Assembly (NCBI RefSeq): GCF_042687825.1
Contig: NZ_JBHUQE010000020.1
Location: 1 to 59,485, forward strand
Direction: 5' to 3'
Length of the DNA stretch: 59,485 bases
Origin: Sedimentitalea sp042687825
GTDB taxonomy: Bacteria > Pseudomonadota > Alphaproteobacteria > Rhodobacterales > Rhodobacteraceae
Position numbers and translations under genes: made by a program. Positions within the stretch are counted from its first letter, which is position 1. Each line of letters begins with the position of its first letter. Positions 25,338 through 33,541 of the stretch are shown piece by piece. The notes below the pieces were generated by a model. The model saw nothing but the letters and a program-made list of their open reading frames with translations, had not been told where the DNA came from and made no database searches.

Positions 25338-26054
25338 TCAGCCGCGAAATCCCGTTGCGACGACGAATTTTTCCGAGCTGTCCGATCGTGAGGCCGGTGG
25401 TTTGACATTCGCCACCTTGGTGAATTTCTGTTTCAGCAGTTTCTGCAACTCGCCCTCGGCGCCGCCGGCCAGCACCTTGGCGACAAAGGTACCGCCGTCT
25501 TCCAGAACGTCAAAGGCGAAATAGGCGGCGGCCTCGCACAGCGAGATGATGCGCAGGTGATCGGTCTGCTTGTGCCCGGACGAGGCGGCGGCCATGTCCG
25601 ACATCACCACATCGGCCTTGCCGCCCAGCCATATCTTGACCTGTTCATCGGCGTCGTCGGCCATGAAATCCAGCTGATGGATCTCGGCACCGGCCACCGG
25701 CTCGACCTCTTGCAGATCGACCCCCAGCACCCGACCCACCGCCTTGCCCTTTTTCTCGCCCAGGGCATTGATGCGTTTCACCGCCACCTGCAGCCAGCCA
25801 CCGGGCGCACAGCCCAGATCGACCACCCGCGCGCCGGGCACCAGAAAGCGGTAGCGCTCGTCCAGTTCCAGTATCTTGTAGGCCGCGCGCCCGCGATAGC
25901 CCTCGGATTGGGCCCGTTTGACATAAGGATCGTTCAACTGCCGCTGCAGCCAGCGGGTCGAGCTCAGCTTGCGGCCGCGCGCGGATTTGACCTTGACCTT
26001 GAGATCGCGCTGCCCGCGCCCGGATGTATTCTTGCCTGTAGGTGTCTTTGCCAT
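25338..26054 (-). CDS. rlmE: 23S rRNA (uridine-2'-O)-methyltransferase RlmE
   Basis: A 238-residue SAM enzyme. A basic N-terminus (GKNTSGRGQRDLKVKVKSAR) leads into the FtsJ/RrmJ fold with the K-D-K-E residues in RAAYKILELDE, DVVMSDMAAASSGHK, GTFVAKVL and the last strand. The SAM site is VVDLGCAPGGW. It methylates the ribose of U2552 in the 50S A-loop. Divided by 114 bases from the Ppx gene upstream, probably co-transcribed. Confidence 0.93.
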   Translation of the reverse strand: MAKTPTGKNTSGRGQRDLKVKVKSARGRKLSSTRWLQRQLNDPYVKRAQSEGYRGRAAYKILELDERYRFLVPGARVVDLGCAPGGWLQVAVKRINALGEKKGKAVGRVLGVDLQEVEPVAGAEIHQLDFMADDADEQVKIWLGGKADVVMSDMAAASSGHKQTDHLRIISLCEAAAYFAFDVLEDGGTFVAKVLAGGAEGELQKLLKQKFTKVANVKPPASRSDSSEKFVVATGFRG

Positions 26055-26168
26055 CGCGTCAAACCTTTACCGCTGCCGCGGCCCTTGTGCCGGAAAACGC
26101 CCCTGCGGGAAACGGCGAAATCCCCATCCCGCTGCCCCCCCCGGGACGACCAGGGCCGGCGGGCAGGA

Positions 26169-27281
26169 TCAGAACGGGCCGTCTTCGAGCACCCCATCGG
26201 CGCTCATCTGGGCATATAGCAGCCCCTCGCGCAGACCGCGATCCGCCACTGACAGCCGGTCGGTGGGCCAGCAGCGCAGCAGCGCCTGCAGGATCGCCGA
26301 ACCGGACATGATCAGCGCCTGCCGGTCCTCGCCGATGCGCGGGTCGCGCCGCCGCCCGGCCGGGCCGAGATCGAGATATTCACGGATTACCTTGTCGATC
26401 TGATCGCTGGTCATGCGCAGCCCGTCGACCTTGGTGCGGTCATAGCGTTTCAGCCCCAGGTGACTGGCGGCAACAGTGGTGACCGTTCCCGACGTGCCGA
26501 CGATCTGGAACCCTTCGCGGGCCTGGATATCCTTGTACGGGGCGAACTCGGCCAGATTTTCCTCAAAAAACCAGCTCATCAGCGCAAAGCGCGCGGAATC
26601 GTCCTCGACGTCGTTGAACTGGTCGCGCAGGGTCGCAACCCCCAACGGCACGCTGATCCAGTCCACCACCTTGGCCGCCGGAAACGGGCTGTCGGGCGGG
26701 TGGAACCCGGCATGCAGCCGCATGATCGCCTGCGGGCGGTCGCGGCGCGGCACCGACGAGATGTCGATCCAGACCAGTTCGGTCGATCCGCCGCCGATAT
26801 CCACCACCAGCAGCTGTTCGGTCTTGGTGCTGACCAGCGGGGCACAACTGATCACCGCCAGCCGGGCCTCTTCCTCGGGCTGGATCACTTCCAGCTTCAG
26901 CCCGGTTTCGCGCCGCACCTGCCGGATGAATTCGTTGGAGTTGGTCGCGCGCCGACAGGCCTCGGTGGTGACCAGACGCATCCGCAGGACCCGGTTGCGT
27001 TTTAGTTTCTGCTGGCAGATGCGCAAAGCCTGAACCGTGCGCGCCATCGAAGAGCGCGACAGACGCCCCGTCCTTTCCAGCCCGGAACCGAGCTGGACCG
27101 ATTTCGAGAAACTGTCCACCACATGAAAGCCGCTGCCCTTGGGTTGGGCAATCAGCATGCGGCAACTGTTCGTGCCCAGATCCAGCGCGGCGTAAAGCTC
27201 GGCCGGATCGGGCGGGTTCGGCGCAGGGCTTTCGACCGCTTTCGGGAACGCGCCTGCACCGTTTATGCGCTTGGGCGCCAT
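26169..27281 (-). CDS. Ppx/GppA exopolyphosphatase family protein
   Basis: A 370-residue ASKHA phosphatase with ALDLGTNSCRMLIAQ (phosphate 1), VVDIGGGSTELVWID (phosphate 2) and GTSGTVTTVAASH. It is the short alphaproteobacterial form without the C-terminal HD extension of E. coli Ppx. It hydrolyses polyphosphate and/or pppGpp; which one cannot be told here. A PPK2 gene 2.8 kb away gives a possible polyphosphate link. Confidence 0.9.
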   Translation of the reverse strand: MAPKRINGAGAFPKAVESPAPNPPDPAELYAALDLGTNSCRMLIAQPKGSGFHVVDSFSKSVQLGSGLERTGRLSRSSMARTVQALRICQQKLKRNRVLRMRLVTTEACRRATNSNEFIRQVRRETGLKLEVIQPEEEARLAVISCAPLVSTKTEQLLVVDIGGGSTELVWIDISSVPRRDRPQAIMRLHAGFHPPDSPFPAAKVVDWISVPLGVATLRDQFNDVEDDSARFALMSWFFEENLAEFAPYKDIQAREGFQIVGTSGTVTTVAASHLGLKRYDRTKVDGLRMTSDQIDKVIREYLDLGPAGRRRDPRIGEDRQALIMSGSAILQALLRCWPTDRLSVADRGLREGLLYAQMSADGVLEDGPF

Positions 27282-27357
27282 GATTCACGCCCTTCCGATT
27301 TCGTGTTGCCGGCAGGATAGGCGCGCAAAGTCAAGGGCGCAAGATGCCGTGGCCCCG

Positions 27358-27405
27358 GAAACGCCCCCAATCTCCGCAATTTTCCGCCGGCGGGGGCGGA
27401 GTTTC
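27358..27405. repeat. Imperfect inverted repeat in the ppx / C1-operon gap
   Basis: GAAAC (27358-27362) GCCCCC (27363-27368) pairs with GGGGGC (27392-27397) and, after a GGA bulge, GTTTC (27401-27405). It lies in the 288-base gap between divergent genes, which otherwise shows nothing clear. Confidence 0.45.
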
Positions 27406-27569
27406 ATCATGTTCATGAGGATTTTGGGTGATCTCGGCGGTGGAGTCGACCCGCCGGCTGATCTAGGTAGGTTCCCATAGGTCGCAGGACACGTCCGTTC
27501 TGTCGAAAACAGGCGCCGGGGACGGTTTGCGGTACAGTACATAGTGCCCGAGAGAGAAGGGAATCAGTC

Positions 27570-27866
27570 ATGCCTGATGTCACGGTTGTATACTGGCGGG
27601 ATATTCCGGCGCAGGTGATCGTCGGCAAGGGGCGCCGAGGAACCAAGCGGCAGTTGGCCGAGCGTTTTGAACAGGCAATCGACCGGGCCGCGATGAAGGT
27701 CAATGCCAGGGACGCCGACGCCTATCTGGCCGAGTGGCGCAAGGCCGCGCCCTATGCGGTCGAGGGGCAGCCCGAGGCCGTGGCCGAAGCCGAGGCGGCA
27801 CGACTGGAAGCGGAATATGACGGGGACCGGATCAAGGCCCTGATTGACAATGACGGGTGGGCATGA
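27570..27866 (+). CDS. Small Virulence_fact (PF13769) domain protein
   Basis: A 98-residue soluble protein starting VTVVYWRDIPAQVIVGKGRR, the pattern of the 'virulence factor' family found in alphaproteobacteria directly before methylene-THF reductase and a corrinoid methyltransferase. The family name is historical and no virulence role is implied. An AGAGAGAAGGG ribosome site is present. The gene ends 27 bases before the reductase start, supporting one operon. Function unknown, probably linked to one-carbon metabolism by context. Confidence 0.8.
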   Translation: MPDVTVVYWRDIPAQVIVGKGRRGTKRQLAERFEQAIDRAAMKVNARDADAYLAEWRKAAPYAVEGQPEAVAEAEAARLEAEYDGDRIKALIDNDGWA

Positions 27867-27892
27867 GCCTGACATCCATTTGGGAGGCCGCT

Positions 27893-28822
27893 ATGGCTTT
27901 GTTGAACTTCAAGAAGCGTGAAGCCCCGGGAACCACCCCGGTTCGTGGTGATGTCGAGGCCTTTCTGCAGGGCTATTCCATCGAGGTGATGCCGCGCACC
28001 GCCGAAAAGGTCGAGAATTTCCGCGATCTGCTGCCCGAGGGCACGCGCGTCTACATTGCCCATATCGAGGGCACCCCTATCGAGGACATGGTCGCCACCG
28101 CCCGCCGCCTGGCCCGCGACGGATACCCGGTCATGCCGCATTTTCCGGCCCGTATCATCAAGGACGCGGCCACGCTGGCCGACTGGATCGCCCGCTATCA
28201 GGGCGAGGCCGGTGTCGATCAGGCGCTGTTGCTGGCCGGCGGCGTTGCCCGGCCCGTGGGCGATTTTGACAGCTCGATGCAGCTGATGGAGACCGGCCTG
28301 TTCGACAAGGCCGGGTTCAAGCGGCTGCATGTCGCCGGGCACCCCGAGGGCAACCGCGACATCGACCCCGATGGCGGCAACTGGAATGTCGAGGCGGCGC
28401 TGCGCTGGAAACAGGATTTCTCGGAACGTACCGATGCCGAGATGGCGCTGGCGACGCAATTCGCCTTCGACGCCAAGCCGATCATCGCCTGGGCCGACAG
28501 CCTGGCGGCGGCAGGGATCACCCTGCCGATCCATATCGGCATTGCCGGTCCGGCCAAGCTGCAGACCCTGATCAAGTTCGCCATCGCCTGCGGCGTCGGA
28601 CCGTCGCTGAAGGTCTTGCAGAAGCGGGCGATGGATGTCAGCAAGCTGCTGTTGCCCTATGAGCCGACCGACGTGATCACCGAACTGGCGGCGCACAAGG
28701 CGGCCAATCCCGATTTCAACATCACCAAGGTGCATTTCTTCCCGCTGGGCGGGATCAAGACCAATGCCACCTGGGCGATCAACAATGGCGGCACCTCGGG
28801 CCGTCCTGCAAATCAATCCTGA
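27893..28822 (+). CDS. Methylenetetrahydrofolate reductase-like protein
   Basis: A 309-residue MTHFR-fold protein: strand-helix pattern with VYIAHIEGTPIEDMV, VMPHFPARII, LLLAGGVARP, RLHVAGHPEGN and the late LPIHIGIAGPA. It would reduce 5,10-methylene-THF to 5-methyl-THF (or run in reverse). Start chosen at 27893 because GGGAGG lies just upstream; the frame also contains an earlier ATG. The next gene, a methyl-THF:corrinoid methyltransferase, starts 10 bases downstream, so methyl groups probably pass between the two proteins, for example in methylated-amine or betaine demethylation as in other roseobacters. Confidence 0.85.
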   Translation: MALLNFKKREAPGTTPVRGDVEAFLQGYSIEVMPRTAEKVENFRDLLPEGTRVYIAHIEGTPIEDMVATARRLARDGYPVMPHFPARIIKDAATLADWIARYQGEAGVDQALLLAGGVARPVGDFDSSMQLMETGLFDKAGFKRLHVAGHPEGNRDIDPDGGNWNVEAALRWKQDFSERTDAEMALATQFAFDAKPIIAWADSLAAAGITLPIHIGIAGPAKLQTLIKFAIACGVGPSLKVLQKRAMDVSKLLLPYEPTDVITELAAHKAANPDFNITKVHFFPLGGIKTNATWAINNGGTSGRPANQS

Positions 28823-28832
28823 AAGGACGTCC

Positions 28833-29894
28833 ATGACCCGCACCATCGTCGAAAGCAAATCCAAGACTGCCATCATCGGATTTGACCAGCCGTTCTGTGT
28901 CATTGGCGAGCGGATCAATCCCACCGGCCGCAAGAAACTGGCCGCCGAACTGGAGGCCGGTGATTTTTCCACGGTGGAAAAGGACGCGCTGGCGCAGGTC
29001 GAGGCCGGGGCCACGGTGCTCGATATCAATGCCGGCGTGGTCTATAATTCGAACCCCAACCCGAACGAGACCGAACCGCCGCTGATGCAAGAGATCATCA
29101 AGCTGGTGCAGGGGCTGGTCGATGTGCCGCTCTGCATCGACAGTTCGGTGCCCGGCGCGCTCGAGGCGGGGCTGGCGGTTGCCGAGGGGCGGCCGCTGCT
29201 GAACTCGGTTACCGGCGAAGAGGATCGTCTGGAGCTGGTGTTGCCGCTGGTCAAGAAATACAACGTGCCGGTGGTGGCGATCAGCAATGACGACACCGGT
29301 ATTTCCGAGGACCCGGATGTGCGGTTTGCCGTGGCGAAAAAGATCGTCCAGCGCGCCGCCGATTTCGGTATTCCGGCGCATGATATCGTGGTCGATCCGC
29401 TGGTGATGCCGATCGGCGCCATGGGCACCGCCGGATTGCAGGTCTTTGCGCTGGTGCGGCGCCTGCGCGAGGAACTGGGGGTCAACACCACCTGTGGCGC
29501 CTCCAATATCAGCTTTGGCCTGCCCAACCGCCATGGCATCAACAACGCGTTTCTGCCGATGGCGATGGGGGCCGGCATGACCAGCGCGATCATGAACCCG
29601 GTGGCGCTGCCGGTGCCGCCCTCAAAGATCGCCGAGAAACGCGCCGAGGTTGCCGCCGCCGGAATCGTGCTGCCCGACGACATGGATGACGAGACCTTTG
29701 TCACGATGTTCGGTCTGGGTTCGACCAAGCCGCGCGCAGGCTCGGAAATGGAAGCCATTCGCGCCGCCAACTTTCTGACGGACAACGATCCGCACGGATC
29801 GGAATGGATCCGCACCAACAAAGCCCCGCCGAAAGCCGGTAACGAGGGCCGCGGCCGGGCCGGGCGCAGCGGCGGCCGTCGCCGCCGGGCCTGA
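28833..29894 (+). CDS. Methyltetrahydrofolate:corrinoid methyltransferase (pterin-binding)
   Basis: A 353-residue pterin-binding TIM-barrel protein of the MeTr/AcsE/MtgA type: VIGERINPTGRK, GATVLDINAGV, VPLCIDSS, NSVTGEE, DIVVDPLVMP and the SNISFGLPNR motif. It transfers a methyl group between a corrinoid and tetrahydrofolate. No corrinoid protein or substrate methyltransferase is in the window, so the methyl donor is unknown. The C-terminus ends in a basic Gly/Arg tail (GRGRAGRSGGRRRRA) beyond the barrel, unusual for the family. Confidence 0.88.
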   Translation: MTRTIVESKSKTAIIGFDQPFCVIGERINPTGRKKLAAELEAGDFSTVEKDALAQVEAGATVLDINAGVVYNSNPNPNETEPPLMQEIIKLVQGLVDVPLCIDSSVPGALEAGLAVAEGRPLLNSVTGEEDRLELVLPLVKKYNVPVVAISNDDTGISEDPDVRFAVAKKIVQRAADFGIPAHDIVVDPLVMPIGAMGTAGLQVFALVRRLREELGVNTTCGASNISFGLPNRHGINNAFLPMAMGAGMTSAIMNPVALPVPPSKIAEKRAEVAAAGIVLPDDMDDETFVTMFGLGSTKPRAGSEMEAIRAANFLTDNDPHGSEWIRTNKAPPKAGNEGRGRAGRSGGRRRRA

Positions 29895-29910
29895 CCGGCC
29901 GCCGGAAAAG

Positions 29911-29947
29911 GCGCACCCGCCAGGACCGATTGGCGGGCGCGCCGTTT
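29911..29947 (+). terminator. Terminator of the one-carbon operon
   Basis: GCGCACCCGCCA (29911-29922) pairs with TGGCGGGCGCGC (29931-29942) with one mismatch around an 8-base loop; TTT follows. It lies 17 bases after the methyltransferase stop. Confidence 0.65.
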
Positions 29948-30080
29948 CCGACAGGCGCTATAGGCCTGTCGCCGCGCCTTTCCCGACTATCCTTTGCCCG
30001 CATTCTGGTTCTTTGGCGGTATCCGTGTACAGTGAACCGGAACCCGTCCGAACCCGGACAGAGCCGCAAGGAGGGTCGAT

Positions 30081-30908
30081 ATGAGCAAACAAGCGACTCC
30101 GCGTCTGGACGCGGTCGATCTGACCAGAAAATTGGGCAAAAAGCCCTATGCCGCCAAGTTGGCCCGTCTGCAAAGGCAACTGGCCGAGGTTCAGCAGGCC
30201 TATCTGTTCTCCGGCGACAAGGCGGTGCTGGTCTTCGAGGGCTGGGACGCGGCGGGCAAGGGCGGGGCGATCCGGCGGATATCGGCGGCGCTGGACCCGC
30301 GCAGTTTCAAGGTCTGGCCAATCGGAGCACCGCGAAATTACTACTTGGACCGGCATTACATGGTGCGGTTCATGGAACGCCTGCCGCCGGCGGGGGCGAT
30401 TTCGGCCTTTGACCGCTCCTGGTACGGGCGGGTGCTGGTCGAGCGCATCGAGGAACTGACGCCGACGCAGCGCTGGCAGGACGGATATCGCGAGATCCGC
30501 CATTTCGAACGGATGCTGGCGGATGACGGTATCCGGCTGGTCAAGCTGTTCTTCCATATCTCGCCGGACGAACAGCTGGCGCGGTTCGGTGAACGCCTGC
30601 GCAACCCGTTCAAGCGGTGGAAACTGACCTACGAGGATTTTCGCAACCGCAGCCGCTGGGATGATTATGCCGCCGCTATCGACCAGATGTTCGCGGAAAC
30701 CTCGACGGAATTCGCACCCTGGACAGTGATTTCGGCCAACAACAAACGCCATGCCCGGATTGCGGCGATGCAACAGATCCTGGACGTGCTGACACCGGGC
30801 GTCGAACTGGGTCCGCCGGAGCTGGATCACCGGGTGTTGCACGAGGCCGGAAACCATTTCGGCGCGGACGACGCCCTGATCAACAGCTTGAGCGGGCGCA
30901 CCGGGTGA
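30081..30908 (+). CDS. ppk2: Polyphosphate kinase 2 family protein
   Basis: A 275-residue P-loop kinase: Walker A GWDAAGKGG (54-62), lid region with PRNYYLDRHYMVRFMERLP, and Walker B DRSWYGRVLVER (111-122). PPK2 enzymes use polyphosphate to phosphorylate GDP/ADP or nucleoside monophosphates. Single-domain length. Sub-class (I, II or III) cannot be assigned reliably by eye. AAGGAGG precedes the ATG. Confidence 0.9.
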   Translation: MSKQATPRLDAVDLTRKLGKKPYAAKLARLQRQLAEVQQAYLFSGDKAVLVFEGWDAAGKGGAIRRISAALDPRSFKVWPIGAPRNYYLDRHYMVRFMERLPPAGAISAFDRSWYGRVLVERIEELTPTQRWQDGYREIRHFERMLADDGIRLVKLFFHISPDEQLARFGERLRNPFKRWKLTYEDFRNRSRWDDYAAAIDQMFAETSTEFAPWTVISANNKRHARIAAMQQILDVLTPGVELGPPELDHRVLHEAGNHFGADDALINSLSGRTG

Positions 30909-31009
30909 CCTGCCGCTCACGGCGTGGCGTGGCATGGCCTTGCAGCTGCAGCGCGGCCCGGCCTAGATTGGCACGGAACGAGGTACGGTGACGACAGGGG
31001 ACCAAGGGC

Positions 31010-31219
31010 ATGAACGACACGGCAAACGAACTGGCAGAGGTGATCCGGGAAATCGAAGAGGTGGATACCTGTATCAAGGATCTCGAGGCCGATGCCAGAC
31101 GCGACCCGAATTCCAACGCGGCACGGCACAACAAATTCGCCTGCAAGACCATGCGCCGTTATCGTATTCGGCTGGTTGACGAGCGCGACAAGCTGCTCAA
31201 GGGGCTGACGTCGACGTAG
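31010..31219 (+). CDS. Small helical hypothetical protein
   Basis: A 69-residue charged protein, mostly helical: an acidic N-terminal helix (about 5-28) and a basic C-terminal helix (about 42-65), no signal or membrane segment, two cysteines. A purine-rich stretch (GGGACCAAGGGC) precedes the ATG, and the codon third positions look coding. No family recognised. Confidence 0.55.
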   Translation: MNDTANELAEVIREIEEVDTCIKDLEADARRDPNSNAARHNKFACKTMRRYRIRLVDERDKLLKGLTST

Positions 31220-31360
31220 CGCAAGGCCATCCGGATTGCGGGATACCCCGCTTTCGGATGCTCGATCCGGCAGGACCGATCCCTTGGAACAGAAAGAGCC
31301 TGGCAGATCGGGCATGGCATGGTCCGGTTTTGCCTCCATCCCACAGCAATGGATCGGAAC

Positions 31361-32359
31361 ATGACGGCTATCGAACCGCCAGAGCCCTTGCCAGATGTCG
31401 TGACCTTTGTCTTTGACGGGCAGGGCGGGGGGCAATCTATTGCCTCCGAAGATTTTGCCCAGCTCGGGACGGCGGACCTGCCGTCCGGCTTTGCCTGGCA
31501 GCACCTTCGTCGCGAAGCCGGCAGAACCCCCGGATTGTTGCACGCCTGCGCGCTGGATCCATTCGTGACCGAGGCGCTGATCGCCCAGGACACCCGGCCA
31601 CGCTGCACGGTTCACGGCGACGGTGTGCTGTTGAACCTGCGCGGCGTAAACCTGAACCCGGGCGCCGAACCCGAAGACATGGTGTCGTTGCGCCTGTGGA
31701 TCGAAGGCCACCGGGTCATCAGCGTTTGGGTGCGCCCGACGATGGCAGTGCGCGATCAGATGTCGGCCATCCGGCGCAATCTGGCGCCGCTCTCGCCCGG
31801 CGACCTTGTGGCGAAACTGGCGTTGCGTCTGGCGGACCGGGCCGAACCGTCCGTCGCGGCGCTGAACGAGCGCATCGACGATCTGGAAGAGCAGGTGCTG
31901 GACCCCGCGGACCGGCTGTCCCGCGCCGATCTGTCCGAAATACGCCGCAGCGCGATCATCCTGCGCCGCTATTTCGTGCCGCAGCGCGATGCCCTGAGCA
32001 CGCTGGAAATCGAGGATGCGGACTGGTTGCAGGATCGCGACCGCAGCCGCCTGCGCGAAGCGGCGGAACGGGTCTACAGGCTGGGCGAGGAACTGGACGC
32101 GATTCGCGACCGTGCCCAGATCGTCCATGATCAGATCATGGACCGGCGTGCCGAACGGATGAACCGGCAGATGCTGGTGCTTTCGGTGGCGGCTGCGGTA
32201 TTCCTGCCACTGGGGTTGGTGACCGGGCTATTGGGCACCAATATCGGCGGCATTCCGGGCGCGGAAAACCCTTGGGCCTTTTCCGTGGTTTGCGGGCTGT
32301 TGCTGGGGTTGGCGGCTGGTCTCTTGCTGTGGTTTCGACGGTTGGGCATGTTCCGCTGA
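31361..32359 (+). CDS. zntB: ZntB/CorA family divalent cation transporter
   Basis: A 332-residue protein: large cytoplasmic alpha/beta-helical domain, long helix around the middle, then two C-terminal membrane segments with the signature GTNIGGIPG in the loop between them, where CorA has GMN and ZntB has a G-x-N variant. ZntB-type proteins move Zn2+ with protons. Start at ATG 31361 (MTAIEPPEP); an upstream in-frame ATG at 31319 is less likely. Confidence 0.85.
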   Translation: MTAIEPPEPLPDVVTFVFDGQGGGQSIASEDFAQLGTADLPSGFAWQHLRREAGRTPGLLHACALDPFVTEALIAQDTRPRCTVHGDGVLLNLRGVNLNPGAEPEDMVSLRLWIEGHRVISVWVRPTMAVRDQMSAIRRNLAPLSPGDLVAKLALRLADRAEPSVAALNERIDDLEEQVLDPADRLSRADLSEIRRSAIILRRYFVPQRDALSTLEIEDADWLQDRDRSRLREAAERVYRLGEELDAIRDRAQIVHDQIMDRRAERMNRQMLVLSVAAAVFLPLGLVTGLLGTNIGGIPGAENPWAFSVVCGLLLGLAAGLLLWFRRLGMFR

Positions 32360-32488
32360 GACCGGCGCGCGCACAAAATCGTGCGTTGCGGTGTTCCGGT
32401 TCCGGTTGCAAAGGGATATGGAACCCGGCCAGATTAATATCCCATCCTGTCGGGTCGCCAGACCCCCGCGCAGCCGGAGAACACGTAG

Positions 32489-33460
32489 ATGACCCCCTTT
32501 GCAATCGCCGGCGTGCAGATGCACGTAGCCGCGCTTCATTCCAATGTCGAAGCCATGCTGCACCGGCTGGATATCCTGATGCTGCGATTCCCCTGGACGC
32601 AGATGGTGCTGTTCAGCGAACTCGCCCCCTTTGGCCCCTTGCACCGCTATGCCCAGCCGGTCCGCAACGAGGTGATTCAGCAGTTCTGCGAGGCCGCGCA
32701 TCGACACAAGGTCTGGCTAATTCCCGGCTCGATGTTCATCAAGGGCGAAGACGGGCTGATCCGCAACACCTCTGTGGTGATCAATCCGCAGGGCGAAGAG
32801 GTGGCGCGCTATGACAAGATGTTCCCGTTCCTGCCCTACGAAGCGGACATCGAACCCGGCAAGAATTTCTGCGTCTTTGACGTGCCCGAAGTCGGGCGGT
32901 TCGGCCTGTCGATCTGTTATGACATCTGGTTTCCGGAAACCACACGGCAACTGACCAGCCAGGGCGTCGAGGTGCTGTTGCACCCGGTATTGACCGGGAC
33001 CACAGACCGCGAGGCAGAGCTGTCCATCGCCCGCGCTACGGCGGCGCAGTTCCAGTGTTATGTTTTTGATGTCAATGGATTGGGCGCCGGCGGCGTTGGG
33101 CGCTCCTGCGTCGTGGATCCGACGGCCACGGTGCTGCATCAGTCGGCGGGACAAGAGGATCTGTTCCCGATCGAGGTCGACCTGGACATGGTCAGGCGCC
33201 AGCGCGAAACCGGTCTCAAGGGGCTGGGCCAGGTCTTGAAGAGCTTTCGGGACCGGTCCACCGATTTCTCGGTCTATGACCGGTCCAGTGGCGCCGATGC
33301 CTATCTGAAGACGCTTGGCCCGCTGGAAATGCAGGGACAGGGCAGCCGGGCCGGACTGCAGGTCGACATGCCGATGGTCGAGGCCGGTGGTGAAACGCCC
33401 CGGATCGAGGACACCGGCAGCGAAACGGCGCTGTTTCCCGGAAAGATATCGAACGCCTGA
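32489..33460 (+). CDS. Carbon-nitrogen hydrolase (nitrilase superfamily)
   Basis: A 323-residue cytoplasmic enzyme with the Glu-Lys-Cys triad visible: Glu44 in LFSELAPFG, Lys110 in RYDKMFPF, Cys143 in SICYDIWFPE. The superfamily hydrolyses amides, carbamoyl-amines or nitriles, or transfers acyl groups. It starts a run of four same-strand genes (with a decarboxylase, an ATP-grasp ligase and a C45 acyltransferase); an N-carbamoylputrescine amidohydrolase-like or omega-amidase-like role would fit polyamine chemistry, but the substrate is not determined. Confidence 0.88.
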   Translation: MTPFAIAGVQMHVAALHSNVEAMLHRLDILMLRFPWTQMVLFSELAPFGPLHRYAQPVRNEVIQQFCEAAHRHKVWLIPGSMFIKGEDGLIRNTSVVINPQGEEVARYDKMFPFLPYEADIEPGKNFCVFDVPEVGRFGLSICYDIWFPETTRQLTSQGVEVLLHPVLTGTTDREAELSIARATAAQFQCYVFDVNGLGAGGVGRSCVVDPTATVLHQSAGQEDLFPIEVDLDMVRRQRETGLKGLGQVLKSFRDRSTDFSVYDRSSGADAYLKTLGPLEMQGQGSRAGLQVDMPMVEAGGETPRIEDTGSETALFPGKISNA

Positions 33461-33541
33461 AACCGTTGAATCGGAGCGCAGCGCGAAACAGTTGCTTTTT
33501 TTTCGCATCGGTCGGACACTCGGTGTCTGGGAGGACGATCG

